Below are positions 29,501-38,614 of a stretch of 64,000 nucleotides of DNA, piece by piece. The stretch comes from Bacilli bacterium (GTDB lineage: Bacteria; Bacillota_I; Bacilli_A; RFN20; CAG-826), in contig JAFSOD010000001.1 of assembly GCA_017447165.1 (NCBI GenBank), positions 155,008-219,007 of the forward strand, given 5' to 3'. Each line of letters opens with the position of its first letter. Within the stretch, counting starts at the first letter, position 1. The translations under genes were made by a program, and so were the position numbers. The notes under the pieces were generated by a model. The model was not told the origin of the DNA and made no database searches. It saw only the letters and a program-made list of their open reading frames with translations.

Positions 29501-29548
29501 GCTTTTAAGGAATGAATATCCGGATATAACTCTTAGTGGCACAAACAT
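26525..29548 (-). CDS. dnaE: DNA polymerase III alpha subunit, DnaE type, degenerate PHP domain
   Basis: Replicative/lagging-strand polymerase, 1007 residues, shorter than Bacillus DnaE (~1115). The catalytic triad is present: MPDIDVDF near residue 357 and MDFLAIRTLS later. The C-terminal OB-fold is INIAGIVSTIKVIKSKK. The N-terminal PHP domain keeps its fold pattern but its metal ligands are gone: the usual LHVHSxYS is LRVISGYS, and the DHxxxYG motif reads DFNYLYG. The start has no SD; TAATAT lies 6 bases before the ATG, suggesting a leaderless mRNA. It heads the dnaE-polA-mutM/coaE run. Confidence 0.95.
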   Translation of the reverse strand: MFVPLRVISGYSFLKSGLTMDKISHSVLFSGYSGAGLADFNYLYGVPHFIEEMNKIKKKAIIGISVLINNYSLVLYALNEDGYKNLIKVSALVSKGEPVEDYLRDNNKGLLGVLESFYNAFPEEFEQPDFAKKVAKLSNLADSFYIGIEVNDKEDFAYANRVRKFAENHTYQTVAFPRIEYQKKNEAITLDILEAIDKGEKIDNKTKSGENYFKPVEAYNSLYNKEEIELTEKILNSTSFEFNKKRGQLYHFPVADSVNALKRKVHQGLKEKGILDQKHIERCKKELDVIIEMGFQDYFLIVSDYVSYAKTHDILVGPGRGSAAGSLVSYCLNITEVDPLDYDLQFERFLNKARKTMPDIDVDFMDTKREDMVEYMRQTYGNKKVASIVAIQTIQAKQALRDIGRIYDIPTRHIDLLSKSIPDKVNLREAYKTVPQFKSLVDSDKYFLEIVSLASKIEGLPRQAGTHAAGIVLNQDELTSVIPVTIDYEDHYTVQYEKDYLEPQGILKMDFLAIRTLSIIKYCIELVNQNHNTNLDFYHLPYLNKECFELFKNLQTIGIFQLESSGMKNAMKILKPECFNDIVALIALFRPGPMDNIKDYADRKVGKIKPKYLSKDVEEILSSTYGVLIYQEQISSLAIKMAGYSPEDADLFRRAVSHKEKSVLESSKKQFVSGCIKNGYLEKDAVAMFNNILKFADYGFNKSHAVVYAIIACRMAYLKYHYPLEFYAAILTISSGGTDAKFGDYVSELKKRKLKVLLPNINKSEKHFVVDKDGLLFPINMIRGVNIDVTNKILDERHLNGEFTDFFNFVSRMFSNNVSEIVILKIINSGALDIFNKNRGTLRATLHYAYQLAELSLDNEGQLILDDTLDHQKQYFEAKDDPLTNLNLEYEELGIMLSDNPLRYKKDLLDRYHVVSIDDVAATNGFINIAGIVSTIKVIKSKKNNTSMAFMKIFDEDGEIEVIVFAKTYEKVFSLLEKNNILLINGRYDQKEDKDSFIANEIKLLEE

Positions 29549-29599
29549 ACAAATATATTACTAAAAAATATATTATTTATCACGAAAATTTATAAAATA

Positions 29600-29621
29600 A
29601 AAGCCCCGGATAATGAGGCTT
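29600..29621 (-). terminator. Probable terminator of ackA-nrnA
   Basis: Minus strand AAGCC and GGCTT arms with an 11-base loop that can partly pair, followed by TTATTTTAT, about 20 bp after the nrnA stop. Confidence 0.5.
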
Positions 29622-29640
29622 GATATTTGTGTAGTTTTAA

Positions 29641-30639
29641 TTACTTCACTAAAGCGTCTAACGCCGCGATGAATTTTGGAAGCTCATCAATAGTGGTGAT
29701 TTTTGCGCCACTAGCTTGAGCGTGTCCGCCTCCACCAAATTCAGTAGCGACACCGTTAATGACATAATCTCTACTTCTGATGGAGATTCTCCAACATGGT
29801 TCTTTTGGATCATCATCTTGAGTGATGGAACACCAAATATTGATGCCGACGATGTTAGAAAATAGGTTAACGTTTTCTTTTCCTCTTTCGGTGGTGATTT
29901 TAAGGTCTTTTTGAATTTTAGAATCTAAAACATAATAGGCCACACCTTTTGGAGAAATCTTGTAGTTGTTAAGAATATAAGCGGTAACCGCTAAATCATC
30001 GATTTGTTTGACGTACATTTTGGCGTAGATCTCATTAAGAGAAATTTTTCTTTGGATGAGTTCGCTAGCAATCGCAAATGTGTGGGCGCTAGTAGAAGAA
30101 TATTGGAAACGTCCGCTATCTCCAGCAATGCCAACATAAAAGTTGGTAGCGCTATCTTTACCTAGCACATATTTGTGCTTGAAGTTCAATAAAATTGAAA
30201 CGAGTAATTCACTGGCCGCTGCCATACTTGTATCCACGATATTGTAGTTTGCAAAGTCTTCCACATTTGGATGGTGGTCAATCTTCACAATACATTCCGC
30301 TTTTTCAAATCTTGGATCAGCGATTCTGCTCTTATTAGAGACATCAACGATAATTGCTAAAAATGGTTCGTTGAACCAGGAATCACTAACCTTATCCATT
30401 TCTGGGAAAAGTCGTGGAGTGAAAGTGACATGGTTGTCACCGATAACTTTAATATCTTTTTCTGGGAAATTTTCCTTCAGAAAATAATATAAACCCATTT
30501 GGGTTCCAAGAGCGTCAAAATCAGGCATGATGTGTCTGAAGATAGCGATCTTGTTATACTTTCTAATAGAAGCTTCAATGCCGTTAATTTGAGGTCTAAA
30601 CTTTTTACCTAACGCTTTAATTTCTGGGGCTAATTTCAT
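29641..30639 (-). CDS. nrnA: Bifunctional oligoribonuclease / PAP phosphatase NrnA-like (DHH/DHHA1)
   Basis: Degrades short RNA oligomers and dephosphorylates 3'-phosphoadenosine-5'-phosphate; may also act on cyclic-di-AMP products in relatives. The SD AGGAGG overlapping the ackA stop sets ATG 30639 (332 residues). DHH-domain motifs: FRHIMPDFDALGTQ, IVDVSN, KIDHHPN. The DHHA1 domain ends with the GGGGHAQASGA motif that binds substrate. The canonical PDGDA is PDFDA here. It is coupled to ackA, 8 bp upstream. Confidence 0.9.
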   Translation of the reverse strand: MKLAPEIKALGKKFRPQINGIEASIRKYNKIAIFRHIMPDFDALGTQMGLYYFLKENFPEKDIKVIGDNHVTFTPRLFPEMDKVSDSWFNEPFLAIIVDVSNKSRIADPRFEKAECIVKIDHHPNVEDFANYNIVDTSMAAASELLVSILLNFKHKYVLGKDSATNFYVGIAGDSGRFQYSSTSAHTFAIASELIQRKISLNEIYAKMYVKQIDDLAVTAYILNNYKISPKGVAYYVLDSKIQKDLKITTERGKENVNLFSNIVGINIWCSITQDDDPKEPCWRISIRSRDYVINGVATEFGGGGHAQASGAKITTIDELPKFIAALDALVK

Positions 30640-30647
30640 ATATCCTC

Positions 30648-31838
30648 CTAGCAGCACATCTTATAAGCATCGCGAGCAATCATCACTTCTTCATTAGTTG
30701 GGATAACTGCGACTTTGATCTTACTATTTGGGGTAGAGATTAAGCATTCTTTACCGTGGATAGTGCTATTGAGTTCTTCATCGATTTCCACACCTAAAGC
30801 GTCTTTGATTAATTTACAAACATCTCTTCTAGTTCTTGGTTCATTTTCTCCAATACCAGCAGAGAAGATAATTAAATCTGCTCCACCTAATCTCACATAG
30901 TATTGACCGATGAAATCAGCAATTCTTCTATTGAAGACTTTGTTGGCTAAGATAGCGTGTTCGTTACCTTCTTCAACCGCTTTTAAGACATCTCTACTAT
31001 CTGGTCCGACAGAGGACATACCGGCAAAGCCACTCTTCTTATTGAACATTTGATAAACTTCTTCAGCGGATTTTCCTGTAACTTTACAAACATAGTTGAA
31101 GACACTTGGATCCATATCACCTGTACGTGTACCCATCATGATGCCTCCAAGAGGAGTTAAGCCCATTGAAGTAGCCACACATTTACCATCTTTAATCGCA
31201 GTAATAGAAGCACCTGATCCGATGTGACAGGAGATTATTCTCTTACCTTTGGTATCTTTTAAATATTTCTCACCTTCAATGGCGAGATAGTTATGGCTTG
31301 TACCATGAGCGCCATATCTTCTAATATCATATTTTTCAGTTAACTCATATGGAATAGGGAAGACATAGTCTTGTGGTTCCATAGATTGATGGAAAGCAGT
31401 ATCAAAGACTGCAATCATTGGACAATTTGGTAAGACTTCTTTAAACGCTCTAAAGCAAGTTAAGTGAGCAGCGTTATGAAGTGGGGCAAGAGGAATAAGA
31501 GATTCAATTTTTTCTTCTGTGTCCTTATCAAACATTGCGGATTTAGAGAAATATTTACCGCCTTGAACGATTCTATGTCCTGCGGCCGCAATTTCATCAT
31601 AAGAAGAAATAATCTTCTTTTCTAAGAGAGCATCCACAACCATCTTTGCGGCTGCAGAATGGTTAGGAAAGACTGGATAGGATTCATCTTTCTTTCCGTT
31701 ATATTTAATTCTAAAAATACCTTCGCTCAAACCGATTTTTTCACAGTTTCCAGAGCAAAGCTCTATTTCTTCTGGCATTTCATAAAGTTTGAATTTCAAA
31801 CTTGAGCTTCCAGAATTAATTGTTAATACTTTTGCCAT
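30648..31838 (-). CDS. ackA: Acetate kinase
   Basis: Interconverts acetyl phosphate and acetate with ATP formation, indicating acetate-producing fermentation. 396 residues: LTINSGSSSLKFKLYE at the N-terminus, GHRIVQGG, VFDTAFHQSM, YGAHGTSH and RTGDMDPSV are all family signatures. SD AAAGGAG precedes the ATG by 7 bases. Phosphotransacetylase is not in the window. Confidence 0.97.
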   Translation of the reverse strand: MAKVLTINSGSSSLKFKLYEMPEEIELCSGNCEKIGLSEGIFRIKYNGKKDESYPVFPNHSAAAKMVVDALLEKKIISSYDEIAAAGHRIVQGGKYFSKSAMFDKDTEEKIESLIPLAPLHNAAHLTCFRAFKEVLPNCPMIAVFDTAFHQSMEPQDYVFPIPYELTEKYDIRRYGAHGTSHNYLAIEGEKYLKDTKGKRIISCHIGSGASITAIKDGKCVATSMGLTPLGGIMMGTRTGDMDPSVFNYVCKVTGKSAEEVYQMFNKKSGFAGMSSVGPDSRDVLKAVEEGNEHAILANKVFNRRIADFIGQYYVRLGGADLIIFSAGIGENEPRTRRDVCKLIKDALGVEIDEELNSTIHGKECLISTPNSKIKVAVIPTNEEVMIARDAYKMCC

Positions 31839-31939
31839 ATTATGACTCCTTTAAAATTCTTAATTATTATCTCACAAGTTCAATATAATTGAAAAGAATT
31901 ATATAAAAAGACAAAGTAAAAACTGATATTATTATTGTT

Positions 31940-32713
31940 ATGAGAAAGATTGACTTGTCATATCAAAAAAATGTTAGAGATCTCGGTGGACTGGTCGGAT
32001 TTAACGGAAAGAAGGTTAAAGAAGGACGCATCTATCGAGGCGGTTTTTTAGGTCGAGTTAGTGAGAAGGATATTGAAATAATTAATTCACTTCATCTTAC
32101 CGATATCGTTGATTTTCGCGGTTCGACTGAGTTTGAACGTCGCCCAGATTATCAATTTGAGGGAGTAACTTTTCATAACTATCCATCCATGAAAGAAGAT
32201 GTAAAAGCGGAGAAGAGCAAAACTGAAGATAGTAATCTCCTTTGGTTTTTAGGTGATAATACTGATGGGTTTGCTCATATGTATAATCTTTATCCAGAAA
32301 TTTTATTAGACGATGCTGGATTAAAAGCATATACAAAGTTCTTTGAACTTTTAGTATCTAAAGATGATGGAGTTTTCTATTTTCACTGTTCGCAAGGAAA
32401 AGATCGAGCAGGATTAGCTGCATACTTATTAGAAATCGCTTTAGGAGTATCTGAAAAGGACGCAAGAAGTGATTATTTACTATCTAATGAAGCAATGGAG
32501 AGTAAAATCAAAAGCTTAAAAGCAATGTTAAGAAACGAACCTTTCTATAACAAGACTTATGAAAAAGCTTTAGAGGAAGTATTCAGCGCGAAAGAAGAAT
32601 ATCTTGATCATGCTTTAGAAGAAGTAAATAAGAAATATGGTTCTATTGAAAACTACATAAAGGAAGCTTTAAAGGTTGATATCAAGAGACTTCGCGCGCT
32701 ATATTTAGAATAA
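31940..32713 (+). CDS. Tyrosine-protein phosphatase-like (Y_phosphatase3 type)
   Basis: Dual-specificity-like phosphatase of 257 residues. The P-loop HCSQGKDRAG near residue 150 is the Cx5R motif with the catalytic cysteine and arginine. The N-terminal RDLGGLVGFNGKKVKEGRIYRGG segment is typical of bacterial protein-tyrosine/serine phosphatases that may also act on phosphoinositides. Substrate unknown. There is no SD; TATTAT lies 7 bases before the ATG, which suggests a leaderless transcript. Confidence 0.88.
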   Translation: MRKIDLSYQKNVRDLGGLVGFNGKKVKEGRIYRGGFLGRVSEKDIEIINSLHLTDIVDFRGSTEFERRPDYQFEGVTFHNYPSMKEDVKAEKSKTEDSNLLWFLGDNTDGFAHMYNLYPEILLDDAGLKAYTKFFELLVSKDDGVFYFHCSQGKDRAGLAAYLLEIALGVSEKDARSDYLLSNEAMESKIKSLKAMLRNEPFYNKTYEKALEEVFSAKEEYLDHALEEVNKKYGSIENYIKEALKVDIKRLRALYLE

Positions 32714-32728
32714 TGTTGGGGTAACAAT

Positions 32729-33220
32729 ATGATTTGTGTACTTAAAGAAATGTATCAAAAGCAGTTAGAATTAGATACCGAAATTGCTAAAAACCATAAT
32801 ATATCTTATGAAGAAACTAAAGATAAAAGGCTTTTAGCCTTGCTCGTGGAACTAGGTGAATTTGCTAACGCCACTAGAACATTTAAATTTTGGTCATTTA
32901 AACCAAGTGAATCTAAAGAAAGAGTGCTTGATGAATTCGCGGATGGACTTCATTTCTTATTGTCTTTAGGTTTAGCTTACCATTTTGAAGTTGACTCTAT
33001 AGAAGTGGAAGGCAGTGAATTAGACTTAACTAGTGCAATTTTAAATAGTTATCACTATATCAATGAATTCTATAATGAAAGAAGCTTTGTTAAATATTGC
33101 AAAATGTTTGAAGGCTATTTAAAAATCCTAGCAACGCTAGGATATAGTTGGTCTGATGCTTATGGTGCCTACTTCTTAAAATTAGAAGAGAATCATCATC
33201 GACAAGAAACAAATTATTAA
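32729..33220 (+). CDS. dUTPase-like NTP pyrophosphohydrolase (dimeric dUTPase/MazG superfamily)
   Basis: All-helical pyrophosphohydrolase of 163 residues, likely hydrolysing dUTP or related nucleotides. The metal-binding ELxE motif is in LLVELGEFANATRTFKFW, and the second acidic motif is DEFADGLHFLLS. This pattern is that of the dimeric dUTPase_2 family in Firmicutes. It lies 15 bp after the phosphatase gene and shares 4 bp with the convergent DUF523 gene. Confidence 0.85.
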   Translation: MICVLKEMYQKQLELDTEIAKNHNISYEETKDKRLLALLVELGEFANATRTFKFWSFKPSESKERVLDEFADGLHFLLSLGLAYHFEVDSIEVEGSELDLTSAILNSYHYINEFYNERSFVKYCKMFEGYLKILATLGYSWSDAYGAYFLKLEENHHRQETNY

Positions 33221-33648
33221 AGAAGAGTTTCAATCTCGTCTTCAGAAATTACTTTAATTCCGTTTTGAGTTAATAGGGATGCGGTGATACCCATCCCTTT
33301 TATTTTCCTACCGTTGAAGTGGCCATCATGGATTTGATGCACTCCACATGCAGGAGAGCCGTCCTTTAAGATTGCAATTTTGATATTACAGTACTTGCAG
33401 ATATTTAAAGCAAGTTCCGCACCAGCTTTATAGTTTTTGGTGACATCAACTCCTTCGGAATTAATGACTTTATCCTTGATAATTTCGCTTGGTTTTCGAG
33501 GAGTTTTTAATCCACCTTCGACTTCACTACAAAATGGAACAAGTTCATATTTTTGCAGTAGTTCTTTAATTAAAGGATGATAGTTGCTCTTGCCGTCATA
33601 ACGAGTTTTATCACCAACTAAGCACGCACTAATCAGGATTTTTTCCAT
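33217..33648 (-). CDS. DUF523 family protein
   Basis: About 143 residues from the ATG at 33648. Family signatures are ISACLVGDKTRYDGKSN near the start, CSEVEGGLKTPRKPSEI, and CKYCNIKIAILKDGSPACG with conserved cysteines. The family's function is not established; the cysteine pattern suggests metal or sulfur chemistry. No SD is visible before the ATG; an upstream in-frame GTG at 33681 is possible. It is transcribed divergently from the 33702 gene. Confidence 0.8.
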   Translation of the reverse strand: MEKILISACLVGDKTRYDGKSNYHPLIKELLQKYELVPFCSEVEGGLKTPRKPSEIIKDKVINSEGVDVTKNYKAGAELALNICKYCNIKIAILKDGSPACGVHQIHDGHFNGRKIKGMGITASLLTQNGIKVISEDEIETLL

Positions 33649-33701
33649 AACGGATATTATTTTATATTTCTTATAAATCACTTACAAGGTATAATTAGCC
33701 C

Positions 33702-34340
33702 ATGGCGAATTTCTTTTACAAAGTAAATGATATCGATTATGAGGTGGAAGTAATCTATAAAAGGATTAAAAATGTCCATTATCGTTTTAAGGATAACAAA
33801 TTTGTTGTCTCTTGTAATAGATGGACCACCAAACACTTTATTATTAGAGGCTTAGATCAATACGCTGAAAAGCTTATTAAAGCCAGTGTCAAAGAATCTC
33901 CTATTAGTGATAAATTCATCTATTTATTTGGATACAAATATGATTTATCATATCCAGGAAGAATTACGATATCTAATTATCCAGAAATTATTTATAATTC
34001 TCTTGATGAATTAAAAAAGAAACTGAAGGAAATTTTTACAAAGATTATCACTGAAAGAGTGAGATATTATGAATCTTTAATGAATCTCCCATCTTATAAA
34101 GTGGGTGTTAGAGAGATGAAAAGTAGATATGGTAGTAATTCTAGATACACCAAACACTTAAACTTCGCTTTCTCTTTAATTCATTATTCCACGCCGATAA
34201 TTGATTCGGTTGTGGTTCATGAACTCGCTCATATCTTAGTTTATGACCACTCTAAAAAATTCTATGATGTAGTATATAAATATTGTCCAAATTATGATGC
34301 CTATCGTAAAATGTTGATTAAAGGAATTTACCATGATTAA
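33702..34340 (+). CDS. YgjP/DUF45-type zinc metallopeptidase
   Basis: 212 residues with HELAH near residue 172 followed by a downstream histidine (VYDHSKKFYDVV) and the MKSRYGSNS segment typical of the YgjP/M48-like DUF45 family. The physiological role of the family is not settled. TATAAT lies exactly 6 bases before the ATG with no SD, a leaderless arrangement. It overlaps the next gene by 8 bp. Confidence 0.85.
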   Translation: MANFFYKVNDIDYEVEVIYKRIKNVHYRFKDNKFVVSCNRWTTKHFIIRGLDQYAEKLIKASVKESPISDKFIYLFGYKYDLSYPGRITISNYPEIIYNSLDELKKKLKEIFTKIITERVRYYESLMNLPSYKVGVREMKSRYGSNSRYTKHLNFAFSLIHYSTPIIDSVVVHELAHILVYDHSKKFYDVVYKYCPNYDAYRKMLIKGIYHD

Positions 34341-35049
34341 AGTTATCACTTCTAAAAACAATGAAAGAGTGAAATTTGCTTGCTCTTTAAAAGAAAACAA
34401 AAACCGCAAAATCCACAAGATGTTTTTAGCGGAGACTTTTAAGTCTTTAGAGATGGCTATTAAGAATAATTTGGTCGTGGAAATCTTCGCTCTTGAGTAT
34501 GTAGATGTTCCTAGCGAAATCCCTCAAAATCTTGTAAGTGAAGATGTGCTAAAAAAGCTCTCTAGTAATGTTAATCCTGAAGGTGTGGTATTCATTGCTA
34601 AAATGCCAGAATATCAGGTTAATAATCCTAGCAAGGTTTTATATCTTGATGATATCTCTGATCCGGGTAACATGGGTACACTTATTAGAACCGCTTTAGC
34701 CTTTGATTACGACTTAGTGGTTACTAGTGAGAATTCTGCTTCAGTTTATAATGAGAAAGTCATTAATTCCTCTAAAGGAGCAATCTTCCAAATCCCAGTG
34801 GTTGTTGGTAAACTCAAAGACTATGTTGGTACTCATGAAATCTTGGTGACTAACTTATCTAAAAAAGCCGTAGACTTTGAATCGGTAAAAGTTCCTGAAA
34901 AGTTCGTTCTTGTCTTAGGTAATGAATCGCATGGTGTGAATAAAGAAACAGTTAAGTTGGCATCTAAAGAAATCATTATTCCAATTAAGAATATCGATTC
35001 CTTAAATGTCGCGATTGCCGGCGGCATCTTAATGAATAGAATTCATTAA
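34333..35049 (+). CDS. SpoU-family RNA 2'-O-methyltransferase (TrmH/RlmB-like)
   Basis: SPOUT methyltransferase of 238 residues. N-terminal substrate-binding domain (residues ~1-85), then the knotted catalytic domain: LDDISDPGNMGTLIRTA, VINSSKGAIFQIP, and LVLGNESHGVN with IPIKNIDSLNVAIAGGI. Exact RNA target unknown. In Bacillus the homologue ysgA precedes pheS-pheT, the same order as here. A strong terminator follows. Confidence 0.9.
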   Translation: MIKVITSKNNERVKFACSLKENKNRKIHKMFLAETFKSLEMAIKNNLVVEIFALEYVDVPSEIPQNLVSEDVLKKLSSNVNPEGVVFIAKMPEYQVNNPSKVLYLDDISDPGNMGTLIRTALAFDYDLVVTSENSASVYNEKVINSSKGAIFQIPVVVGKLKDYVGTHEILVTNLSKKAVDFESVKVPEKFVLVLGNESHGVNKETVKLASKEIIIPIKNIDSLNVAIAGGILMNRIH

Positions 35050-35052
35050 TAT

Positions 35053-35074
35053 AGACCACTTAAGTGGTCTTTTT
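35053..35074 (+). terminator. Terminator after the RNA methyltransferase gene
   Basis: Perfect 18-bp palindrome AGACCACTTAAGTGGTCT followed by TTTTT, 4 bp after the stop; it separates this unit from pheST. Confidence 0.88.
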
Positions 35075-35164
35075 AGTATATAAATAAAAGAATTACTGAA
35101 ATATAATTTCAAAGTGTCTTTTTTAGTGTTATACTTTTTAGCAATACGGAATATAGGTGTCGAT

Positions 35165-36202
35165 ATGGAAAAAGAAAAAATTACAAAAATCTATGAAGAC
35201 GCTGAAAGAGAAGTTTCTGAAATTGATTCTAGTGAAAAACTACAAGAAACCAAGGTCAAATTTCTCGCTAAGAAAAGCGTCCTTATGTCGTTACTTTCTT
35301 CTTTAGGTTTATTACCTCCAGAAGAAAGAAAATCTTTTGGTCAATCTCTTAACGAAGTTAGAGAAAAGATTGCGAGATTATTTGAAGTCAAAGAAGAAGA
35401 AATACGTAAAGTTGAACTTCAAAAGAAATTACAAAAAGAACAAATTGATATTACTCTTCCAGCGAAAAATATGGATGTTGGTGGAGTTAATCCTTTCTAC
35501 GTCGTCAAAGACGAAATCACTGATATTTTCTTAAATATGGGATTTGAAGTCGCTGATGGACCAGAAGTGGAAACCGATTTATTTAACTTTGAACTTTTAA
35601 ACATTCCAAAAGACCATCCTGCAAGAGATATGCAAGATACTTTCTATATTTCCGAAAATGTTTTATTAAGAACCCATACCTCTCCAGTTCAAGCTCACAC
35701 CATGCAAGCTGCGGAAGGTAAGCCAATTAGAATTATCTGTCCTGGAAAAACCTATCGAAGAGATGATGATGACGCGACACACAGCCATCAATTCGCTCAA
35801 ATCGAAGGACTTGTTATTGATAAAAATATCAATATTGGGCATTTAAAGGCTACACTTGAACTCTTCGTGAAGAAGATGTTTGGTGAGAAACGTGAAATTA
35901 GATTAAGACCATCCTATTTCCCATTTACTGAACCTAGTGTCGAAGTCGATATTACTTGCGCGAACTGTAACGGTAAAGGCTGCTCTATGTGTAAAGGAAC
36001 AGGCTATATCGAAATCCTTGGTGGCGGTATGGTCCATCCAAACGTTTTAAAGATGAATGGCTATGATCCTGATGTTTATAGCGGCTTTGCCTTTGGTATC
36101 GGTATCGAACGTGTCGCTATTTTAAGATATGGCATCGATGATATTCGTAAGTTTTATCAAAATGATGTGAGGTTCCTCCATCAGTACCGTAAGAAAGCTT
36201 AA
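35165..36202 (+). CDS. pheS: Phenylalanyl-tRNA synthetase alpha subunit
   Basis: Catalytic subunit of the (alpha-beta)2 PheRS. ATG 35165, preceded by AGGTG, gives 345 residues starting with the usual helical coiled-coil arm. Class II motifs: motif 2 region [24 protein letters not shown] (split here over residues ~180-205) and motif 3 [19 protein letters not shown] CxxC...CxxC insertion ([16 protein letters not shown]) before motif 3 is usual in Firmicutes PheS. TATACT about 30 bases upstream is a likely -10. No T-box is present. Confidence 0.97.
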   Translation: MEKEKITKIYEDAEREVSEIDSSEKLQETKVKFLAKKSVLMSLLSSLGLLPPEERKSFGQSLNEVREKIARLFEVKEEEIRKVELQKKLQKEQIDITLPAKNMDVGGVNPFYVVKDEITDIFLNMGFEVADGPEVETDLFNFELLNIPKDHPARDMQDTFYISENVLLRTHTSPVQAHTMQAAEGKPIRIICPGKTYRRDDDDATHSHQFAQIEGLVIDKNINIGHLKATLELFVKKMFGEKREIRLRPSYFPFTEPSVEVDITCANCNGKGCSMCKGTGYIEILGGGMVHPNVLKMNGYDPDVYSGFAFGIGIERVAILRYGIDDIRKFYQNDVRFLHQYRKKA

Positions 36203-36219
36203 TTAGGAGGGAGTTAACT

Positions 36220-38613
36220 ATGTTAGTCAGTTTAAAAAGTGTTAAAAAATATGTTGATTTAGGTAATCTCTCTGCTGAAGAAGTGGCGAATGGTTTAACT
36301 TTTGCTGGTATTGAAGTGGAAGAAGTGGTGAAACTCGCTAGTGGCACCAATTTAGTGATTGGTCACATTCTTGAATGTGAAAAACACCCAGATAGCGATC
36401 ACTTACATATCTTAAAAGTGGATTTAGGTCCAATTTATGGAGTTGAGCAAATTGTTTGTGGCGCTCCAAATGCAAGAATTGGACTTAATGTCATTGTTGC
36501 TAGAGTCGGTGCTAAACTCCCTGGCGGAGAAATCAAAAAAGGCGTTATCCGTGGGGTGGAATCTAACGGAATGTGCTGTTCTCTACTTGAATTAGGTGTT
36601 GATTCTAAATATTTAAGAAAAGAACAAACTGAAGGTATTGAAGAACTTCCTTTAGACGCGGAAGTTGGTAACGAAGATGTTTTAGGTTATTTAGGTTTAG
36701 ATGATGAAATATTGAACTTAAAAGTTCTCGCTAATCGTCCTGACTTATTATCCTTATATAATGTCGTTAGAGAAATCGCGGCTATCTTCTCTAAAGAAGT
36801 GAAGATCCCAAGCTATGAAGTTAAAGATAGTTTCAAAACTAATTTAGTAGTGGGAAGTAGCTCCTGGAGATGCTCCCAATTCTCTGGTAGAGAAATTAAA
36901 GGCATTAAAATTAAAGAATCGCCAAAATTTATTAAAGAATCGCTTTTAGCGATGGGCATTAGAAGTATCAACAACATTGTTGATATTGGTAACTATGTGA
37001 TGTTACTCACTGGTCAACCACTTCATATGTATGATGCTGATAAATTAGATAAAGCCGAATTAATCGCAAAAGATGACTTAGTCTGTGACTTTGTCGCTTT
37101 AGATGAACAAACTTATAAAGTTGAAAAAGATGACATTGTTATTACTTCTAATAATAAAGCCATGTGTTTAGGTGGAGTGATGGGCTCTCTTGCTTGTGCG
37201 GTTGATGATAAGAGTACTCATATTTATATCGAGGCTGCAAGCTTTGATGGAGCCAGTATCCGTCATACCTCTAATAGACTTGGTTTATCTAGTGAATCAA
37301 GCCAAAGATTTGTAAAAGGTACCAATCATTATCAATCAGAAGAAGTTATTAACTTCGCCTCTTATTTAATTAAAGAATACTGCGAAGGTAAAGAATTCTC
37401 TGATATTGTTAAATATCAAAAAGAGGAAAAACCAGTCTCTCAATTAAAGTGTCACTATTCTTACATTAATAATAGACTTGGTACATCTTTCTCAAAGAAT
37501 GACATTAAAAATGTCTTAAATAGACTATATTTCAATGTTGATAAGGAAAATGGAGATGAATTTGAAGTCTCAATTCCTGCTTTTAGACTTGATGTTACTT
37601 GTGAGGCTGATATCTCTGAAGAAGTAATTAGAGTGTTAGGCTTTGAAAATGTGAAGAGCGAACTTCCTTTACTTGATGCGAAAGTTGGAGGATTGTCTTT
37701 AAGACAATCTAGACTTAGAAAAATTAGAGACTATTTAGCGCTTAACGGTTTAGATGAATGTTTAACATATTCTTTAGTTTCTAAAGAAAATTCCTCTAAA
37801 TTCAATCTCTTGCATGAAGAAGAACACTATAAGTTGCTTAATCCATTAACTGATGAAAGAGAATATTTTAGAACCCATATCTTATATTCTTTACTTGAAT
37901 CCGCGGAGTATAACGTTAATAGACAAAACAAAGACTTAAAGTTATTTGAAACTTCTAACATGATGTCTCTTTCTAGTAGAAGTGAACATTTAGCAGTGGT
38001 TTTAGTGGGCGCTGATTATGTGAGAGACTTAATGGTCAAATCACCATTTGGTTTCTTCCATATGAAAGGTATTGTGGAAGGCATCTTTGCGCTTCTTGGC
38101 ATTGAATCAAGTAGATATAAATTTGAACGTTATTCTTCTTATAAAGAAGAATTACATCCAGGAAAATCCGCAAAGATTATTTTCCAAAATGTCTGTATTG
38201 GCGCTTTTGGTGAACTCCATCCAAACGCTTTAAAGGCTCTTGGCTTTAAGAGCAGTGTTGTTGCTTTAGAAATGGATCTTGAACCATTATTAAACGCTAA
38301 AGTGTCTTTAGTAAAGATGACTCCAATTTCTAAATTCCCTACTGTTAGTAGAGACTTAGCGATGCTTGTGAGTAAGAGTGTTTCCGCTAGCGATATCATT
38401 AGAGTCATTAAAACTAGCGGCAAAGGTTTAGTAAAGGAAGCGAGAATCTTTGATGTTTATGAAGGTAGTGGAATTGCTGATGACGTCAAGAGTGTCGCTG
38501 TGAATATCGTTATTGGTAAAGAAGAGACATTAACTGATAAAGAAATCACCGATTTACTTGATAAAATCAAGTACGAACTTGCTAAATCCCTAAACGCGAC
38601 CATCAGAATGTAA
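36220..38613 (+). CDS. pheT: Phenylalanyl-tRNA synthetase beta subunit
   Basis: 797 residues, full length. Domains in order: N-terminal tRNA-binding EMAP-like domain (residues ~40-150, VVCGAPNARIG-type), B3/B4 editing domain (~210-370), B5 domain (~400-470), catalytic-like core, and C-terminal FDX-ACB anticodon domain (FPTVSRDLAMLV ... ). SD GGAGG precedes the ATG; the gene starts 17 bp after pheS. Confidence 0.97.
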   Translation: MLVSLKSVKKYVDLGNLSAEEVANGLTFAGIEVEEVVKLASGTNLVIGHILECEKHPDSDHLHILKVDLGPIYGVEQIVCGAPNARIGLNVIVARVGAKLPGGEIKKGVIRGVESNGMCCSLLELGVDSKYLRKEQTEGIEELPLDAEVGNEDVLGYLGLDDEILNLKVLANRPDLLSLYNVVREIAAIFSKEVKIPSYEVKDSFKTNLVVGSSSWRCSQFSGREIKGIKIKESPKFIKESLLAMGIRSINNIVDIGNYVMLLTGQPLHMYDADKLDKAELIAKDDLVCDFVALDEQTYKVEKDDIVITSNNKAMCLGGVMGSLACAVDDKSTHIYIEAASFDGASIRHTSNRLGLSSESSQRFVKGTNHYQSEEVINFASYLIKEYCEGKEFSDIVKYQKEEKPVSQLKCHYSYINNRLGTSFSKNDIKNVLNRLYFNVDKENGDEFEVSIPAFRLDVTCEADISEEVIRVLGFENVKSELPLLDAKVGGLSLRQSRLRKIRDYLALNGLDECLTYSLVSKENSSKFNLLHEEEHYKLLNPLTDEREYFRTHILYSLLESAEYNVNRQNKDLKLFETSNMMSLSSRSEHLAVVLVGADYVRDLMVKSPFGFFHMKGIVEGIFALLGIESSRYKFERYSSYKEELHPGKSAKIIFQNVCIGAFGELHPNALKALGFKSSVVALEMDLEPLLNAKVSLVKMTPISKFPTVSRDLAMLVSKSVSASDIIRVIKTSGKGLVKEARIFDVYEGSGIADDVKSVAVNIVIGKEETLTDKEITDLLDKIKYELAKSLNATIRM

Positions 38614-38614
38614 T

